Source of the DNA: Ruegeria sp. HKCCD8929
GTDB lineage: Bacteria; Pseudomonadota; Alphaproteobacteria; Rhodobacterales; Rhodobacteraceae
Assembly: GCF_013031405.1 (NCBI RefSeq)
Contig: NZ_WPZY01000021.1
Span: forward strand, 1-64,000
Reading direction: 5' to 3'
Length of the DNA stretch: 64,000 nucleotides
In this document: one piece after another, positions 32,475 to 41,655 of the stretch
Layout: every line of letters begins with the position of its first letter
How positions within the stretch are numbered: position 1 is the stretch's first letter
The notes under the pieces: generated by a model
The model's input: only the letters and a program-made list of their open reading frames with translations
Databases searched by the model: none
What the model was told of the DNA's origin: nothing
Translations under genes and position numbers: made by a program

Positions 32475-32639
32475 GCAGCAGAGTCATATCGGACATGTCT
32501 CAAATGCCAACTAATTTCCCTTGAATGGCCACAAAGCGATGCCTAAATGGGCAATCGAAGGCGGTGATGCTGTAACGCTCATCATCTTCATACCTCCCTG
32601 TTGGACTTCGGCCGAGCTTAGTGCTCGGCCTTTTTTTTT
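32475..32639 (+). ncRNA. Candidate small RNA (or stable lysR 3' UTR) ending in a strong terminator
   Basis: The 285-base gap between lysR and mscS has no gene but ends in a textbook intrinsic terminator at 32610-32639. Unpaired pyrimidine-rich sequence with CATACCTCCCTG (32589-32600) lies just before it; CCUCCC is the anti-Shine-Dalgarno-like loop seen in many alphaproteobacterial regulatory RNAs. Around the lysR stop, TTGAGG (starting near 32449) and a TAGCTATG -10-like region near 32470 could drive it. The 5' end given here is approximate. The alternative is that it is simply the 3' UTR of lysR. Confidence 0.5.
32610..32639 (+). terminator. Strong intrinsic terminator
   Basis: GGCCGAGC (32610-32617) pairs with GCTCGGCC (32623-32630) around TTAGT, followed by nine T residues (32631-32639). 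It is the strongest intrinsic terminator in the window. Confidence 0.93.
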
Positions 32640-32755
32640 CGCCGAACCCTGCGGCGACCCTCCCAAGATGACCGCCTGAAATCGCTATGCAAATACGGTG
32701 TGTCTGCCTATGATTGTGGAAAACAAACAGTAAATCCGCTTTCGAGGGAAAGTTC

Positions 32756-35020
32756 ATGTTCCGATCCGCCCGCCATTTGCTGGCCTCTCTTGTCATTCTA
32801 TTTCTGTCTTTGCCCGCAGTCGCCCAGGTGTCTGTCACATCCGGCAACGGGGAAGGCACAGTGGCAGCACCGGTTGTTCCCGAGGATCTGACACCCGATC
32901 AAGTGGATGGTCTGGTGGCACGGATGTCCGACGATCAGGTGCGTGCGCTATTGCTGGAACGCCTTGATGCGGTGGCCGAAAAACAAGCAGCCTCTGCCGC
33001 CGATCACGAGGATCCGATAACCGAGATCAACGAGATCTGGGCCGAAATGGTCGCCTCGTGGACGCATGTCCTGACGACCCTGCCGAATATCTTCAGCAAA
33101 CAGGCCGAAGCCTTTGGCAACTTCGCTACAACCTTCGGGTCGACGGGCGTGCTTGTCTTGCTGGGTCTGGTCATCTCGGTCCTTGCCATCGGCTATGTTG
33201 CAGAGAGGCTGTTCGGCTATCTGACGCGCGGATGGCACGATCAGTCGGAAACTCAGACCGAGGCAGACCTCTGGGGCGCGGTCCGGTACCTGTTCCGCCG
33301 CTTTTGCTATGAGATCGCCGGGCTGGTGGTTTTCTATGTCGTGATCCGGGCCGCCGGGCGCGCCATGCTGACGCCGGACCAGATCACCTACGCCGCCCCG
33401 TTCGTGTTCTACCTGATCTGGATTCCACGCCTTGGCGCGGCGGTGTCCCGGTTCGTCCTGGCCCCGAGGAAACCTCATTTCAGACTGGTGAATGTGGACG
33501 ACCACTGGGCCAAATACCTGCACCGGAACCTGATCGGCCTGCTTCTTCTGATCGGCCTCACTCTGTTCGTCCTGCGCTTCAACGCACTCAACGGTGTTAC
33601 CGGTGAAGACACGCGCATTGGGTTCTGGCTGAACGCGGCCATTCACGTCTATATCGGCGTCATCGCCTGGACCGCGCGTGCGGGTTTGTCACAGATGATG
33701 CTGGGCACCGACCCGGACCGCACCAGATTCGACGAGGAGGTTGCCCACTATTACCCCTACTTCGCGATCGGTGTGTCGGTGGTGATCTGGCTTTTGGTCG
33801 AATTCCTGGTTGCGCAGAATGACCCGGCTATCCTTGCGGTGCTGGTTCACGGGTCACATTTCACGACCATGTTCTGGTTGTTGATCGCGCCCGCACTTGA
33901 CACCCTAATTCGAGGGCTTGTGCGCCACCTGCAACCACCGATGTCAGGTGAAGGCCCGCTCGCCGAACGCGCTTATCGGTCGGCCAAGCGCAGCTATATC
34001 CGCATTGGTCGCGTGGTCGCGGGCCTGTTCGTCGTCTTCATGATTGCCCGCGCCTGGCAACTGGACTTGCGCCACGTGGCTTCGGCGGGTGTTGGCGCCG
34101 AAGTCGGCGGAGCGGTCATCGAGTTCCTGCTGATCATTGCGGTCGGCTATATCATGAACGAGGTGGTCTCGCTCTGGATCAACCGTCGGCTCGCCAAAGA
34201 GCAGACCGCAGCGGAGGCGCTGGATGAGGAAGCCGGTGGCGAAGGTGGCGGTGCCGGAGGGTCGCGCCTTGCCACGGTTCTGCCCCTGATCCGGGTCACG
34301 GCGCAGATAACCATCGCGGTCATCTTCGGTCTGCTGGCGCTCGGTGCGTTGGGCATCAACATCACGCCGCTTCTGGCTGGCGCCGGCGTTCTGGGTCTGG
34401 CCATCGGTTTCGGCGCACAAAAGCTGGTCGCCGACATCGTGGGTGGGATCTTCTTCCTGATCGATGACGCGTTTCGTGTGGGCGAATACGTCGATGTGGG
34501 CGGCACCATGGGCACCGTCGAAAAGATTTCGGTCCGCTCAATGCAGCTGCGCCACCACCGCGGCCCGGTTCATACGATTCCCTATGGCGAGATTCAGAAG
34601 CTGACGAATTTCAGCCGCGACTGGGTGATCATGAAGCTCAAGTTCACCGTGCCTTTCGATACCGATCCCAACAAGGTCAAGAAGATCTTTAAGAAGATCG
34701 GCGCCGAGATGATGGAGGACGAGGTGCACAAGGATGGCTTCCTGCAGCCCTTCAAGTCGCAGGGCGTGTTTGACTTCGACGACGTCGGCATGATCATCCG
34801 CGGCAAGTTCATGGCCAAGCCCGGCAAGCAGTTCACGCTACGCAAGGAGATCTTCAACCGCGTCAAGGCCGCCTTCAGGGACAACGGGATCGACTTTGCC
34901 CGCCGCGAGGTGCGCGTGGCCATTCCGGGTCTGGACGAGACCGACCTGTCCGAACCGCAAAAGGCCGCCGTTGGTGCCGCAGCAGGAGAAGCGGTCAACC
35001 AACAGGTCAACAAGCCATAA
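32756..35020 (+). CDS. Large MscS-family mechanosensitive ion channel
   Basis: I start at the ATG 32756 (MFRSARHLLASLVILFL) with GAGGGAAAG upstream, giving 754 residues. A cleavable signal peptide ends near PAVAQ. A periplasmic region of about 100 residues is followed by roughly eight to nine membrane helices. The MscS pore helix is near 545 (LLAGAGVLGLAIGFGAQKLV), followed by DIVGGIFFLIDDAFRVGEYV and the cytoplasmic beta domain VHTIPYGEIQKLTNFSRDW. Such channels release solutes on hypo-osmotic shock. The large N-terminal membrane extension resembles YbdG/MscK-type proteins. It is followed after 27 bases by an outer-membrane barrel gene on the same strand. Confidence 0.92.
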   Translation: MFRSARHLLASLVILFLSLPAVAQVSVTSGNGEGTVAAPVVPEDLTPDQVDGLVARMSDDQVRALLLERLDAVAEKQAASAADHEDPITEINEIWAEMVASWTHVLTTLPNIFSKQAEAFGNFATTFGSTGVLVLLGLVISVLAIGYVAERLFGYLTRGWHDQSETQTEADLWGAVRYLFRRFCYEIAGLVVFYVVIRAAGRAMLTPDQITYAAPFVFYLIWIPRLGAAVSRFVLAPRKPHFRLVNVDDHWAKYLHRNLIGLLLLIGLTLFVLRFNALNGVTGEDTRIGFWLNAAIHVYIGVIAWTARAGLSQMMLGTDPDRTRFDEEVAHYYPYFAIGVSVVIWLLVEFLVAQNDPAILAVLVHGSHFTTMFWLLIAPALDTLIRGLVRHLQPPMSGEGPLAERAYRSAKRSYIRIGRVVAGLFVVFMIARAWQLDLRHVASAGVGAEVGGAVIEFLLIIAVGYIMNEVVSLWINRRLAKEQTAAEALDEEAGGEGGGAGGSRLATVLPLIRVTAQITIAVIFGLLALGALGINITPLLAGAGVLGLAIGFGAQKLVADIVGGIFFLIDDAFRVGEYVDVGGTMGTVEKISVRSMQLRHHRGPVHTIPYGEIQKLTNFSRDWVIMKLKFTVPFDTDPNKVKKIFKKIGAEMMEDEVHKDGFLQPFKSQGVFDFDDVGMIIRGKFMAKPGKQFTLRKEIFNRVKAAFRDNGIDFARREVRVAIPGLDETDLSEPQKAAVGAAAGEAVNQQVNKP

Positions 35021-35047
35021 GGCGGACGCCCAACGGTTGCGTAGGTC

Positions 35048-36187
35048 ATGCTGCACGCGCTGAAATCATCACTCGGGATGGTGGGCGGCCTGACTTTGGC
35101 CGCCGCGTTGTCGATCGCCGGCACACCCTCGCGTTCCCAAGCACCGGGCGTGCTGGATGCCGAGGTCGGTCAGCTGAACAAACCGCACGCGTCCGAGACC
35201 GTTGGCGTTCGCAACGGGTCGTTCGTGGTCGCGCCGATTCCGTTTTCGAACCCGACAATTGGGTCCGGACTGATGCTGGGCGCCGGATACCTGTTTCAAC
35301 TGGACGAAGGCTCGGACCCGTCGGTTATCGGGGCTGCGGTTCTGCGGTCGGATAACGGCTCACAGGCCGCCGGGGCGGCGCTGAACCTCTACCTTCACGA
35401 CAACCGCTGGATCATCAAGACGCTCTTTGCTCGCGCCGATGTGCAATACGACCTCTATACTGGCGCGGGTATCCTGCCGATCCGGCAGGACGGGGTGCTG
35501 GGGCAGATCGGCGTCTCCTATGGCGTGACGCCCGAGCTGTCCTTCGGCCCCAGCTTTCGCTATCTCGACACCACCATCACCCCGGCCTTTGCCGGGCTGC
35601 CGCCGATCCCACCCCCGTTCGACCAGTTCCTGGAGGTCGAGATCCTCAATGTCGGTCTGGTCGCCGATTGGGACACGCGGGATGACACCATCTATCCCAC
35701 ACGCGGCCACGCGCTGCATGTCTCGGCGTCACACGGCATCGCGCTCAGCGGGCTGGTACAGGATTACAACAAGGGCTACGTCAACTATTCCCGCTATGTC
35801 CCGCTGTCGGACAAGAGCGTGATCGCCGCCCGCGCCTCGGTCTGCGCCGCCTCGGCTGAGGCGCCGTTTTTCGATCAGTGCGGGCTGGGCACCACCGACG
35901 GTTTCCGCGGCTTTTCGGCCACCCAGTTCCTGGACCTGCGCGCCGCCTCGCTGCAGCTGGAATACCGGCACCGGTTCACCAAACGCCTCGGCGGCGTCGC
36001 ATTCGGCGGCGTCGGTCAGGTCGGCCCCGATTTCGGCGAACTGGACACGGGCGGCACCCACAGCGCCTATGGCATCGGCGCCCGCTACCGCGTGTCCAGG
36101 AAATTCCCCTTGGACTTCTCTGTCGATGTCAGCCGCAACAGCGAACAGGAAAACACGCTGTATATCTATGTCGGGCAACGCTTCTGA
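35048..36187 (+). CDS. Outer-membrane beta-barrel protein (bacterial surface antigen / Omp85 C-domain type)
   Basis: A 379-residue secreted protein with a signal peptide (LGMVGGLTLAAALSIAG). No POTRA repeats are present. From about residue 60 the sequence alternates as amphipathic strands with aromatic ends (GLMLGAGYLFQL, LDFSVDVSRNSEQENTLYIY) and ends in the terminal Phe (YVGQRF) that BAM recognises. GLVADWDTRDDTIYPTRGHAL is the surface-antigen (D15) signature, and TDGFRGF resembles the VRGY/F loop-6 motif. It is probably co-transcribed with the mscS gene. A transport role is inferred; a missing POTRA region argues against BamA itself. Confidence 0.82.
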   Translation: MLHALKSSLGMVGGLTLAAALSIAGTPSRSQAPGVLDAEVGQLNKPHASETVGVRNGSFVVAPIPFSNPTIGSGLMLGAGYLFQLDEGSDPSVIGAAVLRSDNGSQAAGAALNLYLHDNRWIIKTLFARADVQYDLYTGAGILPIRQDGVLGQIGVSYGVTPELSFGPSFRYLDTTITPAFAGLPPIPPPFDQFLEVEILNVGLVADWDTRDDTIYPTRGHALHVSASHGIALSGLVQDYNKGYVNYSRYVPLSDKSVIAARASVCAASAEAPFFDQCGLGTTDGFRGFSATQFLDLRAASLQLEYRHRFTKRLGGVAFGGVGQVGPDFGELDTGGTHSAYGIGARYRVSRKFPLDFSVDVSRNSEQENTLYIYVGQRF

Positions 36188-36274
36188 CCCCTGCGCCCTT
36201 CCGCCCCTTTCCCCCGCCGCGCCCTTGCCCTAAAAGGCGCTCAACTTAGGCCAGCTTTGGGACAGGACAGACGC

Positions 36275-38434
<2,160 letters not shown>

Positions 38435-38453
38435 CAAGGGCGCAGATCCAATG

Positions 38454-38529
38454 CTTCTTCTTGCCAGAAATACGCATGGCACGCCCGGCCCCAAAGGCGC
38501 GGCGTTTGCGTATTTTCAGCAAGAAGAAG
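38454..38529. repeat. 3' element E: 76-bp interrupted palindrome between purL and bolA
   Basis: The left arm (38454-38476) begins CTTCTTCTTGC and ends AAATACGCA. The right arm (38507-38529) is its reverse complement except for a three-base block, 20 of 23 positions pairing. The 30-base centre is GC-rich. Each arm matches element C after purC (CTTCTTCTTGCCnAAAATACGCAAA). It is thus two such motifs facing each other, and could stop transcription in both directions. Confidence 0.75.
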
Positions 38530-38603
38530 ACAAGCGCCGCGCTCCCTTGCGCGCCTTCCCGCATCGCTCTACATCTTGAGAAAGACCTTCAGGAGAAACC
38601 TAC

Positions 38604-38840
38604 ATGCCGATGAGTGCCCACGAGATCGAACACCTGCTTCGCGAGGCCTTTCCCGATGCGGAGATTCAGGTTGGCGGCAACGATGGCGTTCACATGTCCG
38701 CAATGGTGGTGGATGAAAGCTTTCGAGGCAAGAACCGGGTCCAGCAGCAGCGCGCCGTCTACGCCGCGCTGAAGGGCAAGATGGACGGCCCGGACGGCGA
38801 GTTGCACGCGCTGGCGCTAACCACGAAAGTGCCTAAGTGA
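38604..38840 (+). CDS. bolA: BolA-family protein
   Basis: A 78-residue BolA/IbaG-like protein with the class II KH-like fold. The short N-terminal helix SAHEIEHLLREAFPDAEIQV is followed by DGVHMSAMVVDESFRGKNRV, where the invariant FRGKNRVQQQRAVYAAL helix includes the His/Ser-region metal ligands. The BolA-type partner of monothiol glutaredoxins co-ordinates a 2Fe-2S cluster, and grxD lies three genes downstream. An AGGAGAAACCTAC ribosome-binding site precedes the ATG. Its stop overlaps the GTG start of the next gene. Confidence 0.93.
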   Translation: MPMSAHEIEHLLREAFPDAEIQVGGNDGVHMSAMVVDESFRGKNRVQQQRAVYAALKGKMDGPDGELHALALTTKVPK

Positions 38841-39073
38841 CCTTTGCCGGCTGGGTATATCTCACCTGTGCTCTGATCACGTGCATCGGAGTCGTCTTTG
38901 CGGTCCGAAGCAGTTTCACTCGAAATCGGCCCAAATCGGGGCGCGGTGTAAAGCCCGGACAGGGAGACACCCTTGTAACCGGAGGCGAGGTTGCCGGACG
39001 CGGGCATTCCATTCCTATTCGAGTCAGCAAAGACCCGCAGGACTACGCCAAAGCCATGGCGCCAAAGAAATGA
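38837..39073 (+). CDS. Small membrane protein in the bolA-grxD operon
   Basis: A 78-residue protein beginning at a GTG that overlaps the bolA stop by four bases. The N-terminal helix GWVYLTCALITCIGVVFAV is a transmembrane segment or signal anchor, with two cysteines in it. The rest is hydrophilic, with a Gly-rich stretch (GVKPGQGDTLVTGGEVAGRG) and a basic end (AKAMAPKK). I do not recognise a family. Its stop overlaps the next start by four bases. The tight packing between bolA and grxD argues it is expressed, and a role linked to iron-sulfur or redox handling is only inference. Confidence 0.65.
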   Translation: MTFAGWVYLTCALITCIGVVFAVRSSFTRNRPKSGRGVKPGQGDTLVTGGEVAGRGHSIPIRVSKDPQDYAKAMAPKK

Positions 39074-39363
39074 GCGGCTGGCTGCTCTGGATCGCGGGCG
39101 GGATTGTCATTCTGGTGGTTGCCGCCGCGCTCTTTGAGGCCTATTTGAAACGCAACGCAAAGCGGCCCCTGTCAGAGATGCGTCCTGAGCCGGATGAAAT
39201 CAGCAAGGTCGCGGGCATCGAACGCTACGGGCTCGATCCGGTGGCTTTGGCGCAGGCCGAACACCGGAGGCTGGAAGAGGAAGGTTGGGTAAAAGACCTC
39301 CCGAACGACGAAACATCTGCCGCGACTGCGCGCGAGAAGGAAACGAAAGATGAGCGAAGCTAA
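39070..39363 (+). CDS. Second small membrane protein in the bolA-grxD operon
   Basis: I start at the ATG 39070 that overlaps the preceding stop (ATGA); the open frame upstream is out of context. The 97 residues begin with one transmembrane helix (WLLWIAGGIVILVVAAALFEAY) followed by a basic stop-transfer and an acidic, coiled tail (MRPEPDEISKVAGIERYGLD). The soluble part would face the cytoplasm by the positive-inside rule. The last 14 bases overlap the start of grxD. The family is not recognised. Confidence 0.7.
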   Translation: MSGWLLWIAGGIVILVVAAALFEAYLKRNAKRPLSEMRPEPDEISKVAGIERYGLDPVALAQAEHRRLEEEGWVKDLPNDETSAATAREKETKDERS

Positions 39364-39712
39364 GACCCGCATCGACGAGACCGTCAAAGCCAATGACGTA
39401 GTGCTCTATATGAAAGGCACCAAGGAGATGCCGCAATGCGGGTTCTCCTCGCGTGTGGCCGGTGTGCTGAACTACATGGGCGTTGACTACACCGACGTGA
39501 ACGTGCTGGCCGATGACGAGATCCGTCAGGGCATCAAAGACTATTCTGACTGGCCGACCATTCCGCAGCTCTATGTGAAGGGCGAGTTCGTGGGCGGCTG
39601 CGACATCATCACCGAGATGACGCTGTCGGGTGAGTTGGACACACTCTTTGACGAGAACAAAGTGGGCTACAACAAGGACGCCGCCGACAAGATTCGCGAA
39701 GCCAACGCCTGA
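39350..39712 (+). CDS. grxD: Monothiol glutaredoxin (CGFS type)
   Basis: A 120-residue monothiol glutaredoxin, Grx4/GrxD. The active site PQCGFSSRVAGVLN has the single catalytic cysteine in CGFS and is preceded by VVLYMKGTKEMP. WPTIPQLYVKGEFVGGCDII is the glutathione-binding cis-Pro and GG segment. Such proteins bind a glutathione-ligated 2Fe-2S cluster with BolA and pass it to targets. Co-location with bolA supports a shared complex. Its stop directly abuts the convergent MliC-like gene's stop. Confidence 0.95.
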   Translation: MSEAKTRIDETVKANDVVLYMKGTKEMPQCGFSSRVAGVLNYMGVDYTDVNVLADDEIRQGIKDYSDWPTIPQLYVKGEFVGGCDIITEMTLSGELDTLFDENKVGYNKDAADKIREANA

Positions 39713-40063
39713 TCAGTCAGACCGGCATTCCTTCAGCAGAACCTGCTCGCTGGCGGTGTGATCCGCCGCCAGATAGCTCACGGTTGCGTCCCTGCCCTTG
39801 ATCCGCAACCAATAGCCATCCTGCTCATCAACCGCCACGTAGCGCACGCCGGATCCGCTGCGCGCCTGCCGCATCGCTACCAGCTTGCCATCCACCATCA
39901 CGACTGCGAACCCCGGCTCGTCCGATGGATCGATATAGGTGATCGGAAGGGTCACGCCCCACTCACAGGTGAATACAACAGAGCTGACAGCAATCTCAGC
40001 CCGCGCATCTGCCGCCATGAGCACGATCAGCGCAAGCATCGGCGCAAGGCCTCTGCCCCGCAT
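39713..40063 (-). CDS. MliC-family lysozyme-inhibitor-like protein
   Basis: A 116-residue exported protein. The signal peptide ends near ADARA. The mature part has VFTCEWG at the start, SGSGVRYVA in the middle and LRIKGRDATVSYLA toward the end, the pattern of the C-type lysozyme inhibitor fold (SGxxY loop and KGxxA loop). I would expect a cysteine pair (in FTCEW and the terminal KECRSD). There is no lipobox. Its start overlaps the zapA stop by one base (TGATG), so it is coupled to a cell-division gene. Inhibition of a host or own lysozyme is inferred. Confidence 0.75.
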   Translation of the reverse strand: MRGRGLAPMLALIVLMAADARAEIAVSSVVFTCEWGVTLPITYIDPSDEPGFAVVMVDGKLVAMRQARSGSGVRYVAVDEQDGYWLRIKGRDATVSYLAADHTASEQVLLKECRSD

Positions 40064-40458
40064 CAGGTCTGGCTTTTCTCTTCAACCACGGCGGCCAGCG
40101 ATTCCGCCCGCGCGGCCAGTTCGGCCAGCGTGTCGGTGACCGAGGGCGGAACCACCGCCACCTCGACCCGCTCCGGCGGGGCCTTGGGGGCGTTGCGCAA
40201 AGCCATCAACTCGGCGTCACGCTCGGCCAGTTTGACCTCGACCGCCTTGATCCGGTCCTCGTTTGCCGCCGCCTTGTCGGCCAACATCAGCCCCGCCATC
40301 AGCAGCATCCGGGCCTCGGGCATGCGCCCGATCTGATCGGACAGAACCTGCGCCTCGTCATCGAGCATCTTGGCCGCCGCCTGCAAGTAGGATTCCTCAC
40401 CGTCCTGGCAGGACACGTCAAAACCACGGCCACCAATATGAATGGTCAGTTCCGGCAT
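40063..40458 (-). CDS. zapA: Cell division protein ZapA
   Basis: A 131-residue ZapA, which bundles FtsZ filaments at the division ring. The N-terminal globular part has LTIHIGGRGFDVSCQDGEESYL, the ZapA fold. After that, AAAKMLDDEAQVLSD and a long coiled coil (ANEDRIKAVEVKLAERDAEL) form the dimerisation stalk. A hydrophobic MLLMAGLMLADK stretch is typical of the alphaproteobacterial form. It overlaps the upstream coiled-coil gene by one base (TAATG) and the downstream MliC-like gene by one base. The three therefore read as one translationally coupled unit. Confidence 0.9.
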   Translation of the reverse strand: MPELTIHIGGRGFDVSCQDGEESYLQAAAKMLDDEAQVLSDQIGRMPEARMLLMAGLMLADKAAANEDRIKAVEVKLAERDAELMALRNAPKAPPERVEVAVVPPSVTDTLAELAARAESLAAVVEEKSQT

Positions 40459-41423
40459 TACTCAACCTCCCCTTCCGCCAGGTTGGCATTGGCCAACAGC
40501 GGCTCAAGCCGCGCCAGCACCGCATGCGCCTCGGCAGCATCGGTGGCCCGGGCAGCGCTTACCGCCTCAAGCTCGGTCTGCACCGCCTTGTTCAGCAGTT
40601 CGGCATCAGCCACCCCGGCCTCGCCAGCCTGCCGCAACTCGGCAATTGTTTCGCGCAGCTGATCGTTCGATTTGCGCAAGCGCTGCAGATCACCGTCCAA
40701 TCGAGACATCGCCTCACCATGGCTGACCCGTTCGGCGCGCAGCATCTCAAGCTCGGCGCTCAGTTCGGCGACCCGCTCGCTATCGGCCAGTTCGGCCTTG
40801 AGCGCGGCATTCTCTGTGCGCAGCGCTTCCACGTCTTCCGAACCCTCCGCCTGCCCGCGCAGGGCTTCGATTTCGAGCTTGAGCATTTCGACGTCTTCGC
40901 CAGCGTCCAACTGGGCCTTGAGTTTCCCAATTTCAGCCTTCATGGGCTCGATATCTTCAACCGCGTCCAACTGCGCCCGAAGCGTATCGATCTCAGCCTT
41001 CAACAGCGGAACTTCATCGCTGCCTTCCAGCACGGCCTTGGCTTCGGCCAGCTCGGCCCGGGCCGCTTCGACCGCCATCAGCTTGGCCGTCGCCTCCACC
41101 AAATCCGCCTTGAGGCGCTCCATCTCCTCCGGGTCGACAACCTGTGCCCGCAGTTCTTCCAACTCGGCCTTCAGCGCCTCGGTGTCAGCGTCCCCGGCAG
41201 ACCCGTCGCGCAACGCGTCAACCTCTTCGGCATGACGTTCCTTCAGTGCTTTCAACCGTTCTTCCAGCTGAGCATTGGCGATCCGCTCTTCTTCCAGCGC
41301 CTCGCTAAGGCTTTGATCCGCATCCCCCGCCAGCGCGGGCCGACCGCTCAGCACCTCGACACCGGCGCTGATGCGCTCCATGGCGGCGGTGATACGGCTT
41401 TGCAATTCCTCGATCTGGCTCAT
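40458..41423 (-). CDS. Coiled-coil repeat protein preceding zapA
   Basis: A 321-residue, almost entirely helical acidic protein. Residues of about 120-215 are built from imperfect repeats of about 22-23 residues, read as LKAEIDTLRAQLDAVEDIEP, MKAEIGKLKAQLDAGEDVEM and LKLEIEALRGQAEGSEDVEA. The N-terminus (MSQIEELQSRITAAMERISA) resembles other alphaproteobacterial division-linked coiled coils. No signal peptide or membrane segment is visible. Overlap with zapA suggests it is a ZapB-like partner that scaffolds the division ring, an inference from position and coiled coil only. Confidence 0.75.
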   Translation of the reverse strand: MSQIEELQSRITAAMERISAGVEVLSGRPALAGDADQSLSEALEEERIANAQLEERLKALKERHAEEVDALRDGSAGDADTEALKAELEELRAQVVDPEEMERLKADLVEATAKLMAVEAARAELAEAKAVLEGSDEVPLLKAEIDTLRAQLDAVEDIEPMKAEIGKLKAQLDAGEDVEMLKLEIEALRGQAEGSEDVEALRTENAALKAELADSERVAELSAELEMLRAERVSHGEAMSRLDGDLQRLRKSNDQLRETIAELRQAGEAGVADAELLNKAVQTELEAVSAARATDAAEAHAVLARLEPLLANANLAEGEVE

Positions 41424-41655
41424 GCCCCACCTTTGTTTCCAAGGTTCGTATTCGTCTTGGGCGGCCCCGAATCGGCTCCGCCTGGTGATAGCTCTAGTCT
41501 AACGAAACGGACGGGAAAATACCCCCCCTTTGCTTTCAAGCACTTGGAGGGCGCTTCTGATGCATACAGACCCCTTTTCGGCCAGTTCCGCTTGCACTTT
41601 GGAGGGTGAATGGTATTGAGCCCGCAATCCGCCCGTAATCCAAAGGAAAACTCCC

